Of a stretch of 7,635 bases of DNA, positions 1 through 5,403 are shown piece after piece. Every line of letters starts with the position of its first letter. Position 1 is the stretch's first letter. This DNA is from Clostridia bacterium (GTDB taxonomy: Bacteria; Bacillota; Clostridia; Oscillospirales; Butyricicoccaceae). The stretch spans positions 1-7,635 of the forward strand of contig JAFYNW010000335.1 of the NCBI GenBank assembly GCA_017547995.1, read 5' to 3'. A program made the position numbers and the translations under genes. The notes below the pieces were generated by a model. The model made no database searches. It was not told where the DNA came from and saw only the letters and a program-made list of their open reading frames with translations.

Positions 1-630
1 AGCAATGCCGCTCGTCATGGAAATCTGCGCCATTGTCATAAGCATCAGCGCACCGCAGGCTGCGAGAAATCCGAGGTATCCCTTACCTCTCATGCGGCAC
101 ATAAGCGCTGTGTAAAGCACTGGCATGAGAAAGGCGGAATAGGTGACAATGCGCGCGAGTGTGTACGAATTATAGAGGAAAACGGCTGTGGCAAACAGGA
201 AAATAATGTAAATTATCGTTACCTTGCCGACGTGCTTGTAAAGCTGTGAAACGTCGAAAAGGAATGGCAGTGCGAAGGCAAGCGGAATACCGATTATCAT
301 ACCGATAAGGGGTATTGGCTGAGCAAAGGCGCCGAAGTCGATGATGCAGCTGATGATTATGCCGAGAAGCGCCATAAATGCGCCCATTATGATAAGGCCT
401 TTGTCGGTTTTCGGGCGGTATGAAGAGTCGAGGAGAGTGCCTACCTCGATGGCGTCGCCCATTTCAAGCACAGCCTTTTCCTCGGCTTCCTCCTCGGTCA
501 TATTCATATCGAGGAAGGCGTTTTTCTGGTCTTCGATATGGTCGGAAAGCTCTTTTTCCACCCTTTCGTGGGCCTTTTTCCATCGAATCTGTTGGAGAGT
601 CTTAGCTATGAAATCATCCTTAGTAAGCAT
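1..630 (-). CDS. HAAS-domain multispanning membrane protein, probably FtsW/RodA/SpoVE-like (3' part outside window)
   Basis: The reading frame from ATG at 630 stays open to base 1, giving the first 210 residues of a longer protein. Residues 1-70 form a HAAS (permease prefix) domain: KELSDHIED at about 26-34, an acidic helix with an EEEAEEKAV run, then MGDAIEVGTLL at 57-67. From residue 78 there are about five hydrophobic segments (roughly 78-99, 104-125, 136-153, 161-178, 184-205) with a basic RMRGKGYLGF loop near 179-188. HAAS domains are often fused to FtsW/RodA/SpoVE-type or other permease-like membrane domains and sit next to PadR genes. The loop and the spacing of the helices suit the FtsW/RodA type, but the diagnostic C-terminal half is missing, so this is inference. 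ATG 630 is the first possible start because an in-frame TAA lies at 636-634. The start overlaps the end of padR by 11 bp, and the upstream AGGGCGG is a weak Shine-Dalgarno, so translation is probably coupled to padR. Confidence 0.72.
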   Translation of the reverse strand, partial: MLTKDDFIAKTLQQIRWKKAHERVEKELSDHIEDQKNAFLDMNMTEEEAEEKAVLEMGDAIEVGTLLDSSYRPKTDKGLIIMGAFMALLGIIISCIIDFGAFAQPIPLIGMIIGIPLAFALPFLFDVSQLYKHVGKVTIIYIIFLFATAVFLYNSYTLARIVTYSAFLMPVLYTALMCRMRGKGYLGFLAACGALMLMTMAQISMTSGIA

Positions 631-964
631 AGCTTACACCGCCCTTCAGCACTTTATTTACAGTTTCTGTAAAAGATTGCCATTCGGTTTCCTTGACTTC
701 AAGGGCCTTTCTGCCATCTTTTGTGATGGAATAATACTTGCGTACTCTTGCCTGACCTGCCTGCGCTTCATAGCAGGTGACAAGGCCGTTTTCTTCCAGA
801 TTATGTAAAAGCGGATAGAGGGTGCCAGCCTTGAGGCTGAAGGTATCGTCGGACAGAGTTGCCAGCGTTTCAATCATCTGATAGCCGTACATATCCTCGC
901 GGCTGAGAAGCTTGAGGATGAGCATGCCCGTCGAGCCGGCGAGCAGGGATTTGTCGAATGCCAT
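620..964 (-). CDS. PadR-family transcriptional regulator
   Basis: A 114-residue winged-helix protein, the usual length for short (PadR-s2 type) regulators. LILKLLSREDMYGYQMIETL (15-34) is the typical PadR N-terminal helix pair. SLKAGTLYPLLHNLEENGL (43-61) is the recognition helix and the start of the wing. RKYYSITKDGRKAL (75-88) is the beta wing leading into the C-terminal dimerisation helix. The start is set at ATG 964 because AGGAG (977-973) lies 8 nt upstream and the protein then begins MAFDKSLLAG, as relatives do; the frame is open to an ATG at 1051, but that start has no such support. The stop lies inside the following membrane-protein gene. Regulators of this type usually repress their own operon, and the promoter upstream is full of palindromes. 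What signal it senses cannot be told from the sequence; the HAAS partner may be involved. Confidence 0.93.
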   Translation of the reverse strand: MAFDKSLLAGSTGMLILKLLSREDMYGYQMIETLATLSDDTFSLKAGTLYPLLHNLEENGLVTCYEAQAGQARVRKYYSITKDGRKALEVKETEWQSFTETVNKVLKGGVSYAY

Positions 965-1032
965 GGTGTTTTCTCCTTTCGTGGGGGTGTTGTTTTGCGG
1001 ATAACCGATGGTCGAGCCTACGATTTGATTTC

Positions 1033-1059
1033 GGGATGCCGAGGGCGTCATCCCCTACG
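1033..1059 (+). repeat. Dispersed hairpin repeat, copy A (in padR leader)
   Basis: A 22-bp inverted repeat begins GGGATG and ends CATCCC (1033-1054), followed by the tail CTACG. It matches copies at 3242 and 3319, and a truncated inverted copy at 7622. In this copy the fifth stem pair is T-A where the other two full copies have C-G, so both sides of the stem have changed together. It is transcribed in the 5' leader of padR as a GC-rich hairpin. Confidence 0.75.
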
Positions 1060-1071
1060 CTGTTGTAGAAG

Positions 1072-1085
1072 CAATTCACGAATTG
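1072..1085. repeat. Palindrome in the padR leader
   Basis: CAATTC-AC-GAATTG is a perfect inverted repeat with 6-bp arms and a 2-bp centre. It lies about 40 nt downstream of the predicted padR transcription start. It could be a further binding site or a small leader hairpin; nothing in the sequence decides. Confidence 0.4.
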
Positions 1086-1108
1086 TACGTATGGAATTGT
1101 GTAGACCT

Positions 1109-1156
1109 TCGATATATCGATTATCTATATATAGTATATATCGGTGGTCGATATAT
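1109..1156. promoter_or_regulatory. Probable PadR operator cluster
   Basis: Three palindromic units built from the same TCGATATAT word overlap the padR promoter. CGATATAT (1149-1156) and ATATATCG (1136-1143) form an inverted repeat with a 5-bp centre that fills the -35/-10 spacer. CTATATATAG (1125-1134) overlaps the -10 box and the expected start site. TCGATATATCGA (1109-1120) is a perfect 12-bp palindrome just downstream. AT-rich inverted repeats on their own promoter are typical PadR targets. Binding by this PadR is inferred, not shown. Confidence 0.65.
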
Positions 1157-1161
1157 GTCAA
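1126..1161 (-). promoter_or_regulatory. Sigma-A promoter of the padR operon
   Basis: On the minus strand a perfect TTGACA (1161-1156) is followed by a 17-bp spacer and TATACT (1138-1133), one base from the -10 consensus. Transcription should begin near 1126, giving a leader of about 160 nt before the padR ATG at 964. The ideal spacing and near-consensus boxes suggest a strong promoter that is kept down by a repressor. Confidence 0.82.
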
Positions 1162-1218
1162 GGGGTTTTGTGGAAAATTATAAGTTATAAATAAAAGTGA
1201 AGAGGTTATTTAATAAAC

Positions 1219-1277
1219 GCCCAAAGGGCTACACCTCATCCACCGCAAGCGGTCCCCCTTCCCCTCAAGTGGAAGGC
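1219..1277. repeat. Two-hairpin dispersed repeat, copy 1
   Basis: This stretch holds GCCC-AAA-GGGC (1219-1229), then ACCGC-AA-GCGGT (1242-1253), a 3-nt linker, then CCTTCC (1257-1262) pairing with GGAAGG (1271-1276) across an 8-nt loop. The last two hairpins have the same layout and linker length as the element at 3155-3206. It lies downstream of the M14 terminator and upstream of the padR promoter, and does not look coding. The AT-rich stretch 1162-1218 shows nothing recognisable. Confidence 0.55.
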
Positions 1278-1281
1278 AGTG

Positions 1282-1309
1282 AAAAAGCCACCCGGATGGA
1301 TGGCTTTTT
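1282..1309 (-). terminator. Rho-independent terminator of the M14 peptidase gene
   Basis: AAAAAGCCA (1282-1290) pairs with TGGCTTTTT (1301-1309). On the minus strand this is an A-flanked GC hairpin ending in five T residues. It begins 16 nt after the TAA of the carboxypeptidase gene. The symmetrical A and T tracts mean it could also stop transcription from the other side. Confidence 0.82.
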
Positions 1310-1325
1310 ATTTATTCAATTATTC

Positions 1326-3026
1326 TTATTCCAATGTGATAGTTTTTTCTGTCTGGCCTGCCTTTGCGCCGCTTACCTTGACTGTAAACTGTGTGCCCGC
1401 CTTTGCCTTGACAACCCACTTCATAGCCTTTGTGAAGGCATCGTGCTTACGTGTATCGATATTTTTATAGCCGTAAGAGGAATTTACGCCCGAGAAGCCT
1501 TCGATATGGCCAAGTGTATCGCACTTTTCGCCGATTACCATATCACCGTCAACGTTGACCTCAACCTTGACAGGCTGGTCAATCTTCAGCTTCTTTGCCT
1601 CGTTGCAGACGAAGGTTGGGAGATAGCCGACGTTGGAAACCTGCATAGTCACCTTATAAACGTCATCGCCTACCTTTTCAGCCATCAGCTTATCGATATT
1701 GAGCTGAGGGAGTGTGGCAGCCATTCTGAGGCAGAAGTTTGTATTCTTTTCAACTTCCTGTTCGAGATAGCCAGGAGGGCAATTCTGCCAAGTATACTTG
1801 AAGTCGATGGAGCCGATTTCAATCTTGCCAAGCTGTGGATGGTCGAATTCTTCCCATTCCTTGATAGGCTTGCCGCTCTTGAGGACAGGCACGTTTTCGT
1901 CAATCCACTTATAGCAAAGCGCCATCTGCTGCTCCTGTTCCTTCGGAGTCATAGGCTTTGTGCGAGGATAAACGTTTGGCACACCTGCGCGGATTGCGAG
2001 GTCCCAGAGCTCTGCTGTGTAGGTTGGAATACCCTGAGCCATATACATCCAGTCGTCGAATGCGCCGGAGGAATAATTTACAGTATCTGTCAAAAATGCA
2101 TCGAAGATATTGAAGCATTCGTAGCCTGTTTCTTCCGTTGCCATAGCACCGATTTCCTTGAACATACGCATATCGCGGCCGTCGGCATTCTTTTCAGGCA
2201 TTGTTCCAGGAGGATAGATGTAGCAGCCGCCGCTTGTATGGTATGTGACACCGCAGCAGATGTTCGGATGTGCGATGACGAAATCGGCAACCGCCTTGTT
2301 TTCAGGATTGGAAAGCGGATACTTGCCCGCACCAGGCTGACGGACTTCAGGGAACCAGCCGAGAGGATAGTTTCTGTTGAAGTCGAGGTTCCACTTGCCT
2401 TCTGCAGGCTGTATATTTATACCGTCGAAATCGACGATGTGACCTTCAGGATAAACGTTATAATACTTGCCGCCGAAGTCGGATGGGGAACGCTTTGTCA
2501 TGATACGATGGTCATACTCAGCTTCCTTCCATACGCCGTTTGGAGACTCGATACGCATAAGACGAACAACGCCGTCGCCATCGATATCGGATGGATGGAG
2601 GCCAGGAGCAGGCTTATCGAATGGGTATGGACGGTTGACAGAGCGGAGCTGTTCGAAGGATGTGAGATATGTTTCAGCGCCGTCAGGAGAGATACGTGGA
2701 ATGACGTAAACTGCGTTATTATCGAGCAAATGAGTGATTTTTTCGTCGTTTCCGTACTTCTGGACGAGGGTAACGATGAGATGTGTAGCCGCCATGGAGC
2801 CTGTGACTTCACCGGCATGGTGGTTGCCGTCGACGTAATAAGCAGGCTTTGTCAGCACGTCGCCCGTTGCAAAATTAGTGATTTCGCAAGCCCAGACTTC
2901 GCGGTTTTCAGGAGTTGTGCATATAGAAGACACCTTGATGAGGTGTGGATAATCGTTGGCAAGTTCTTTGAGAAGGTTTGTCAGTTCTTCGTAAACGTAG
3001 TAATGGTCGAAGATATAGGGTTTCAT
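1326..3026 (-). CDS. M14-family zinc carboxypeptidase
   Basis: A 566-residue metallopeptidase of the carboxypeptidase A (M14) family. Zinc ligands are visible as H70-A-G-E73 in GNHHAGE and as H263 in TYHTSGG. The substrate-binding DFNRNYP motif is at 215-221 (R218), and the general base is E339 in TYTAELWD. Between the zinc motif and DFNRN is an insertion with a D147-x-D-x-D151-G loop resembling a calcium-binding site, seen in one branch of the family. After about residue 390 there is a C-terminal extension of roughly 170 residues, beta-rich in appearance and of unknown role. There is no signal peptide or membrane segment, so the enzyme is probably cytoplasmic and would remove C-terminal residues from peptides. 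ATG 3026 is chosen because AGGAG (3038-3034) lies 7 nt upstream and the promoter start site is near 3050; an ATG at 3065 would lie upstream of that. It has its own promoter and terminator. TTA, CTA and TCA codons are absent throughout. Confidence 0.93.
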   Translation of the reverse strand: MKPYIFDHYYVYEELTNLLKELANDYPHLIKVSSICTTPENREVWACEITNFATGDVLTKPAYYVDGNHHAGEVTGSMAATHLIVTLVQKYGNDEKITHLLDNNAVYVIPRISPDGAETYLTSFEQLRSVNRPYPFDKPAPGLHPSDIDGDGVVRLMRIESPNGVWKEAEYDHRIMTKRSPSDFGGKYYNVYPEGHIVDFDGINIQPAEGKWNLDFNRNYPLGWFPEVRQPGAGKYPLSNPENKAVADFVIAHPNICCGVTYHTSGGCYIYPPGTMPEKNADGRDMRMFKEIGAMATEETGYECFNIFDAFLTDTVNYSSGAFDDWMYMAQGIPTYTAELWDLAIRAGVPNVYPRTKPMTPKEQEQQMALCYKWIDENVPVLKSGKPIKEWEEFDHPQLGKIEIGSIDFKYTWQNCPPGYLEQEVEKNTNFCLRMAATLPQLNIDKLMAEKVGDDVYKVTMQVSNVGYLPTFVCNEAKKLKIDQPVKVEVNVDGDMVIGEKCDTLGHIEGFSGVNSSYGYKNIDTRKHDAFTKAMKWVVKAKAGTQFTVKVSGAKAGQTEKTITLE

Positions 3027-3056
3027 CGTCGTTCTCCTTTGAGTTTGTTTTGCCTT

Positions 3057-3085
3057 ATTATACACCTGTTGAGGTGAAAAATCAA
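3057..3085 (-). promoter_or_regulatory. Sigma-A promoter of the M14 peptidase gene
   Basis: TTGATT (3085-3080), a 17-bp spacer and a perfect TATAAT (3062-3057) on the minus strand. The expected start is near 3050, giving a short leader of about 24 nt that ends in the AAAGGAG ribosome binding site. The DNA upstream (3086-3140) is AT-rich and could act as an UP element. A perfect inverted repeat, CACCT-GTTG-AGGTG (3063-3076), sits inside the spacer and might be an operator. Confidence 0.85.
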
Positions 3086-3154
3086 GGGGATAGTTGAATA
3101 ATTATGTATATTTTTTGAATATTTATGCAATTATGCAGAGGAGTGAATGAGTGA

Positions 3155-3206
3155 CAACCCCTCCGTCTTTGCGAAGCAAAGCCACCTCCCCTTACACATG
3201 GGAGGC
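3155..3206. repeat. Two-hairpin dispersed repeat, copy 2
   Basis: CTTTGC-GAA-GCAAAG (3167-3181), a 3-nt linker, then CCTCCC (3185-3190) pairing with GGGAGG (3200-3205) across a 9-nt loop. The layout and linker length match copy 1 near 1242-1276, although the stem sequences differ. That is the behaviour expected of a repeat kept for its folding. It opens a run of repeats that fills most of the space between the M14 promoter and the S9 operon terminator. Confidence 0.6.
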
Positions 3207-3219
3207 TTGTAAAAATGTA

Positions 3220-3268
3220 TCTGCGATGCATTGGATAAAGCGGGACGTCGAGGGCGCCGTCCCCTACG
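3220..3268 (+). repeat. Dispersed hairpin repeat, copy B
   Basis: A 49-bp unit whose core GGGACG...CGTCCC (3242-3263) forms an inverted repeat and is followed by CTACG. It matches the unit at 3297-3345 at 40 of 49 positions without gaps, and the two start 77 bp apart. The last 20 bases are identical between the two units. Confidence 0.8.
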
Positions 3269-3296
3269 GATTGATGAATAATGAATGAGTGTTGTG

Positions 3297-3345
3297 TCTG
3301 CGACGCTATTGAATAGGTGGGACGCCGAGGGCGCCGTCCCCTACG
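3297..3345 (+). repeat. Dispersed hairpin repeat, copy C
   Basis: Second unit of the tandem pair, in the same orientation, with core inverted repeat 3319-3340 and the tail CTACG. The 28 bp between the units (3269-3296) are AT-rich and unique. The similarity extends 22 bp upstream of the hairpin, so the repeat is larger than its palindrome. Confidence 0.8.
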
Positions 3346-3348
3346 TTT

Positions 3349-3376
3349 GCGGACGATCAATGCTCGCCCCTACGGA
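3349..3376 (+). repeat. Related degenerate repeat ending in CCCCTACGGA
   Basis: Immediately after copy C comes a 28-bp stretch with weak dyad symmetry (outer GCG/CGC pairs at 3349-3351 and 3365-3367) ending in CCCCTACGGA, the same tail that follows the other hairpins. It is probably a decayed or different subtype of the same repeat group. Confidence 0.4.
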
Positions 3377-3381
3377 AGTGA

Positions 3382-3414
3382 GGCAAAAATAAAGGGGTGG
3401 CTGAGCCACCCCTT
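3382..3414 (-). terminator. Rho-independent terminator of the S9 peptidase operon
   Basis: AAGGGGTGGC (3392-3401) and GCCACCCCTT (3405-3414) form a perfect 10-bp stem with a 3-nt loop. On the minus strand it is followed by TTATTTTTGCC. It starts 14 nt past the TAA of the second S9 gene and closes that transcript. Confidence 0.92.
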
Positions 3415-3428
3415 AGGATACTATAAAA

Positions 3429-5387
3429 TTACTTACAGTACTTGTTGAACCATACGGAGATTTCTTCCATACGGGAGAGTCTGTTCTGAGGCTTACCGGA
3501 ACGGGAGAGTTCGTGGTTTTCACCGTGGAAGAGACACATCTTTGTAGGAACGCCCTTACGCTTAAGAACGTTGAACATCTGGATTGGTTCACTCATCCAG
3601 CAACGGTAGTCTTCATCGGACTGGATGAAGAGTGTTGGTGTTGTTGCGTTGAAGGAGTACTTGAGTGGAGACTGTGCCCACATCTTTTCCCAGTTTGTCC
3701 ATGGATCAGCCATAAGCTGAGTCATGTTATGGTTGAAGCCGATGTCTGTTGTGAGACCCTTGGACATGTAGTTGGAGATAGAACGCTGTGGAGCAGCAGC
3801 TGCGAAGCGGTTTGTATGGCCGATCATCCAGTTGATCATGAAGCCTGCATAGGAACCACCGCAGATAGCGATCTTATCAGCATCGATATCAGGGAATGTT
3901 TCGATACAGTGGTCAACGAATGCCATGAGGTCCTGATAGTCAGGGCCGCCCATATCGCCGATGAGAGCGTTAGCGAAGTCATCGCCACGGCCGTCAGCAC
4001 CGCGTGGGTTTGTGTAGATTACAAAGTAGCCTTCGTTAGCCTGAGCCTGCATTTCGTGGTGGTAGATACCGCCGAATGCAACCTTTGGACCGCCGTGCAT
4101 GGAAAGTACGCAAGGATACTTATGGCCTGCCTTGTAGCCTGCTGGCTTGATTACGAAGCAGTCGAGGTCTACGCCGTAATCTGTTGTGAATGTTGTATAT
4201 TCAACAGGAGAGATTGTCTTTGTATTGAAGAATTCTTCGTTGAATGTGGAAATCTGTGTTTCTTCGCCTGTAGCGAGATCCATTTCATAGATTTCGTTGA
4301 GCTTCATGCCGCGGAATGCGATCATGAGGCACTTATTGCCATGGATTGTGATAGCGTTGATGCCGCCAGGAACCTTGGAGAGAACCTTTGGCTGATCATT
4401 TTCCATTACGCAAAGTTCGGAATCAACTCTGTTGACTCTGAGGAAGTAGAGCTTGCCGTCTACGAACTGAACCATTGCGTTGCCGCCGCCGTAAGCTGCG
4501 TCGTTGGAGATACCGCCGCCGATTGTGTGGTCAAAGAAGCCAACTTCACGGCGTTCCATTGTCTTGCAGTCGAATTCGTAGCAAGTTGGGTTATGCCATA
4601 CGCCCTTTTCGTTCTTCTTGTTAGCTGCGAAGAAGATAACGCCATTGTTCATCCAATATGCGCCACCGATGTTTTCGTCAACCTGTGGGATGAGAACCTT
4701 GAGTTCGTCCTTTTCGATGGAGTAGAGGTTGAGGGAGCCAGCGCCGCCGGATACGTCAACGTATTCGTTACCAACGAACATAACGTACTTCTTGCAGGAA
4801 GAAAGACCAACGGAGTTAGCGTTCATGTATTCAGGAGTAATCTGCTTGCCTTCCTTTGTTGCTGGGTCATAGATAACAACAGCGGAACGTGTTCTGTTGA
4901 TAACGCCGCGGCCGTTGAACCAGTGTGGAAGTTCTTCGAATACGATGTAGTCCTTGCCGAGCTGAGCGCGGTTTTCAGGATCCTTTACTTCTGTAAGCTT
5001 CTTGTTGATGTTGAGAAGGAGCTTGCCGTCTGGGAGGAAGTCGATCTTGGAAACTGCGTATGGGAGTGTGTAAGCGAGCTGAGCTTCACCGCCATTGATG
5101 TTGATGCGGTAAACGTTAGTAGAGCCCTTCTTGTTTTCGCCTCTCTGGGATGGGAAGAGAATTGTATCATTGGATTCCCACCAGAAAGAGCGTTCTGTAT
5201 TTGTAGCTGTAAGCTTCTTGATTTCCTTTGTTTCAGCATTGAGGAGATAGAGGTTGGACAAATACTTATTGCCTTCCATATCTACGTCGTGCTTTACGAA
5301 AGCGGCGTGCTTGCCGTCTGGGCTGTATGTAATGCCAGAGAGGAACTTAAACTGTTCAAAATCTTTATATTCAACTTTTGTTCTCAT
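3429..5387 (-). CDS. S9-family serine peptidase (prolyl oligopeptidase superfamily, acylaminoacyl-peptidase-like), second copy
   Basis: A 652-residue protein of normal S9C length. Residues 1 to about 385 have the pattern of a beta-propeller with PD40-type blades (for example YSPDGKHAAF at 21-30). The rest is an alpha/beta-hydrolase domain. HGGP (431-434) supplies the oxyanion region. The nucleophile is S512 in CGGSYAG, the acid is D593 in DEDYRCW, and the base is H625 in NHELSRSGKP; all three are intact. The NHELSRSG motif is typical of the bacterial acylaminoacyl-peptidase / dipeptidyl-peptidase-like group. No signal peptide is visible, so it probably cleaves oligopeptides in the cytoplasm. 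The exact specificity cannot be read off. It follows a paralogue by 13 bp, and its ribosome binding site overlaps that gene's stop codon, which suggests coupled translation. No TTA, CTA or TCA codon occurs over at least 625 codons. Confidence 0.93.
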   Translation of the reverse strand: MRTKVEYKDFEQFKFLSGITYSPDGKHAAFVKHDVDMEGNKYLSNLYLLNAETKEIKKLTATNTERSFWWESNDTILFPSQRGENKKGSTNVYRININGGEAQLAYTLPYAVSKIDFLPDGKLLLNINKKLTEVKDPENRAQLGKDYIVFEELPHWFNGRGVINRTRSAVVIYDPATKEGKQITPEYMNANSVGLSSCKKYVMFVGNEYVDVSGGAGSLNLYSIEKDELKVLIPQVDENIGGAYWMNNGVIFFAANKKNEKGVWHNPTCYEFDCKTMERREVGFFDHTIGGGISNDAAYGGGNAMVQFVDGKLYFLRVNRVDSELCVMENDQPKVLSKVPGGINAITIHGNKCLMIAFRGMKLNEIYEMDLATGEETQISTFNEEFFNTKTISPVEYTTFTTDYGVDLDCFVIKPAGYKAGHKYPCVLSMHGGPKVAFGGIYHHEMQAQANEGYFVIYTNPRGADGRGDDFANALIGDMGGPDYQDLMAFVDHCIETFPDIDADKIAICGGSYAGFMINWMIGHTNRFAAAAPQRSISNYMSKGLTTDIGFNHNMTQLMADPWTNWEKMWAQSPLKYSFNATTPTLFIQSDEDYRCWMSEPIQMFNVLKRKGVPTKMCLFHGENHELSRSGKPQNRLSRMEEISVWFNKYCK

Positions 5388-5403
5388 TATTATTCTCCTC
5401 CTA
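5388..5403 (-). promoter_or_regulatory. Ribosome binding site overlapping the upstream stop codon
   Basis: On the minus strand AGGAGGAG (5402-5395) stands about 9 nt before the ATG at 5387, and its first bases overlap the TAG stop (5403-5401) of the preceding S9 gene. A full AGGAGG core fixes the start of the second S9 gene. The overlap favours handover of terminating ribosomes. Confidence 0.85.

Noticed and set aside
965..1051. Longer start for the PadR protein at ATG 1051
   Set aside because: The extra 29 residues are encoded by the hairpin repeat and leader. A strong AGGAG stands in front of ATG 964, where the PadR homology begins.
3027..3065. Longer start for the M14 peptidase at ATG 3065
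   Set aside because: That ATG overlaps the -10 region of the predicted promoter, so it would lie upstream of the transcript start. ATG 3026 has an ideal AGGAG.
1197..3077. 626-codon open frame on the plus strand opposite the M14 gene
   Set aside because: It is codon-aligned with a clear M14 gene that has all catalytic motifs. The frame is open only because that gene lacks TTA, CTA and TCA. Its translation has abnormal Cys and hydrophobic content and no ribosome binding site.
3220..3345. Possible CRISPR-like array (two similar units 77 bp apart)
   Set aside because: There are only two imperfect units (40 of 49 positions), further copies are dispersed in the window and in both orientations, and no cas genes are present.
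3082..3360. 92-codon minus-strand open frame between the S9 terminator and the M14 gene
   Set aside because: It is made of dispersed palindromic repeats, has an Arg-rich low-quality translation, covers the -35 box of the M14 promoter, and has no ribosome binding site.
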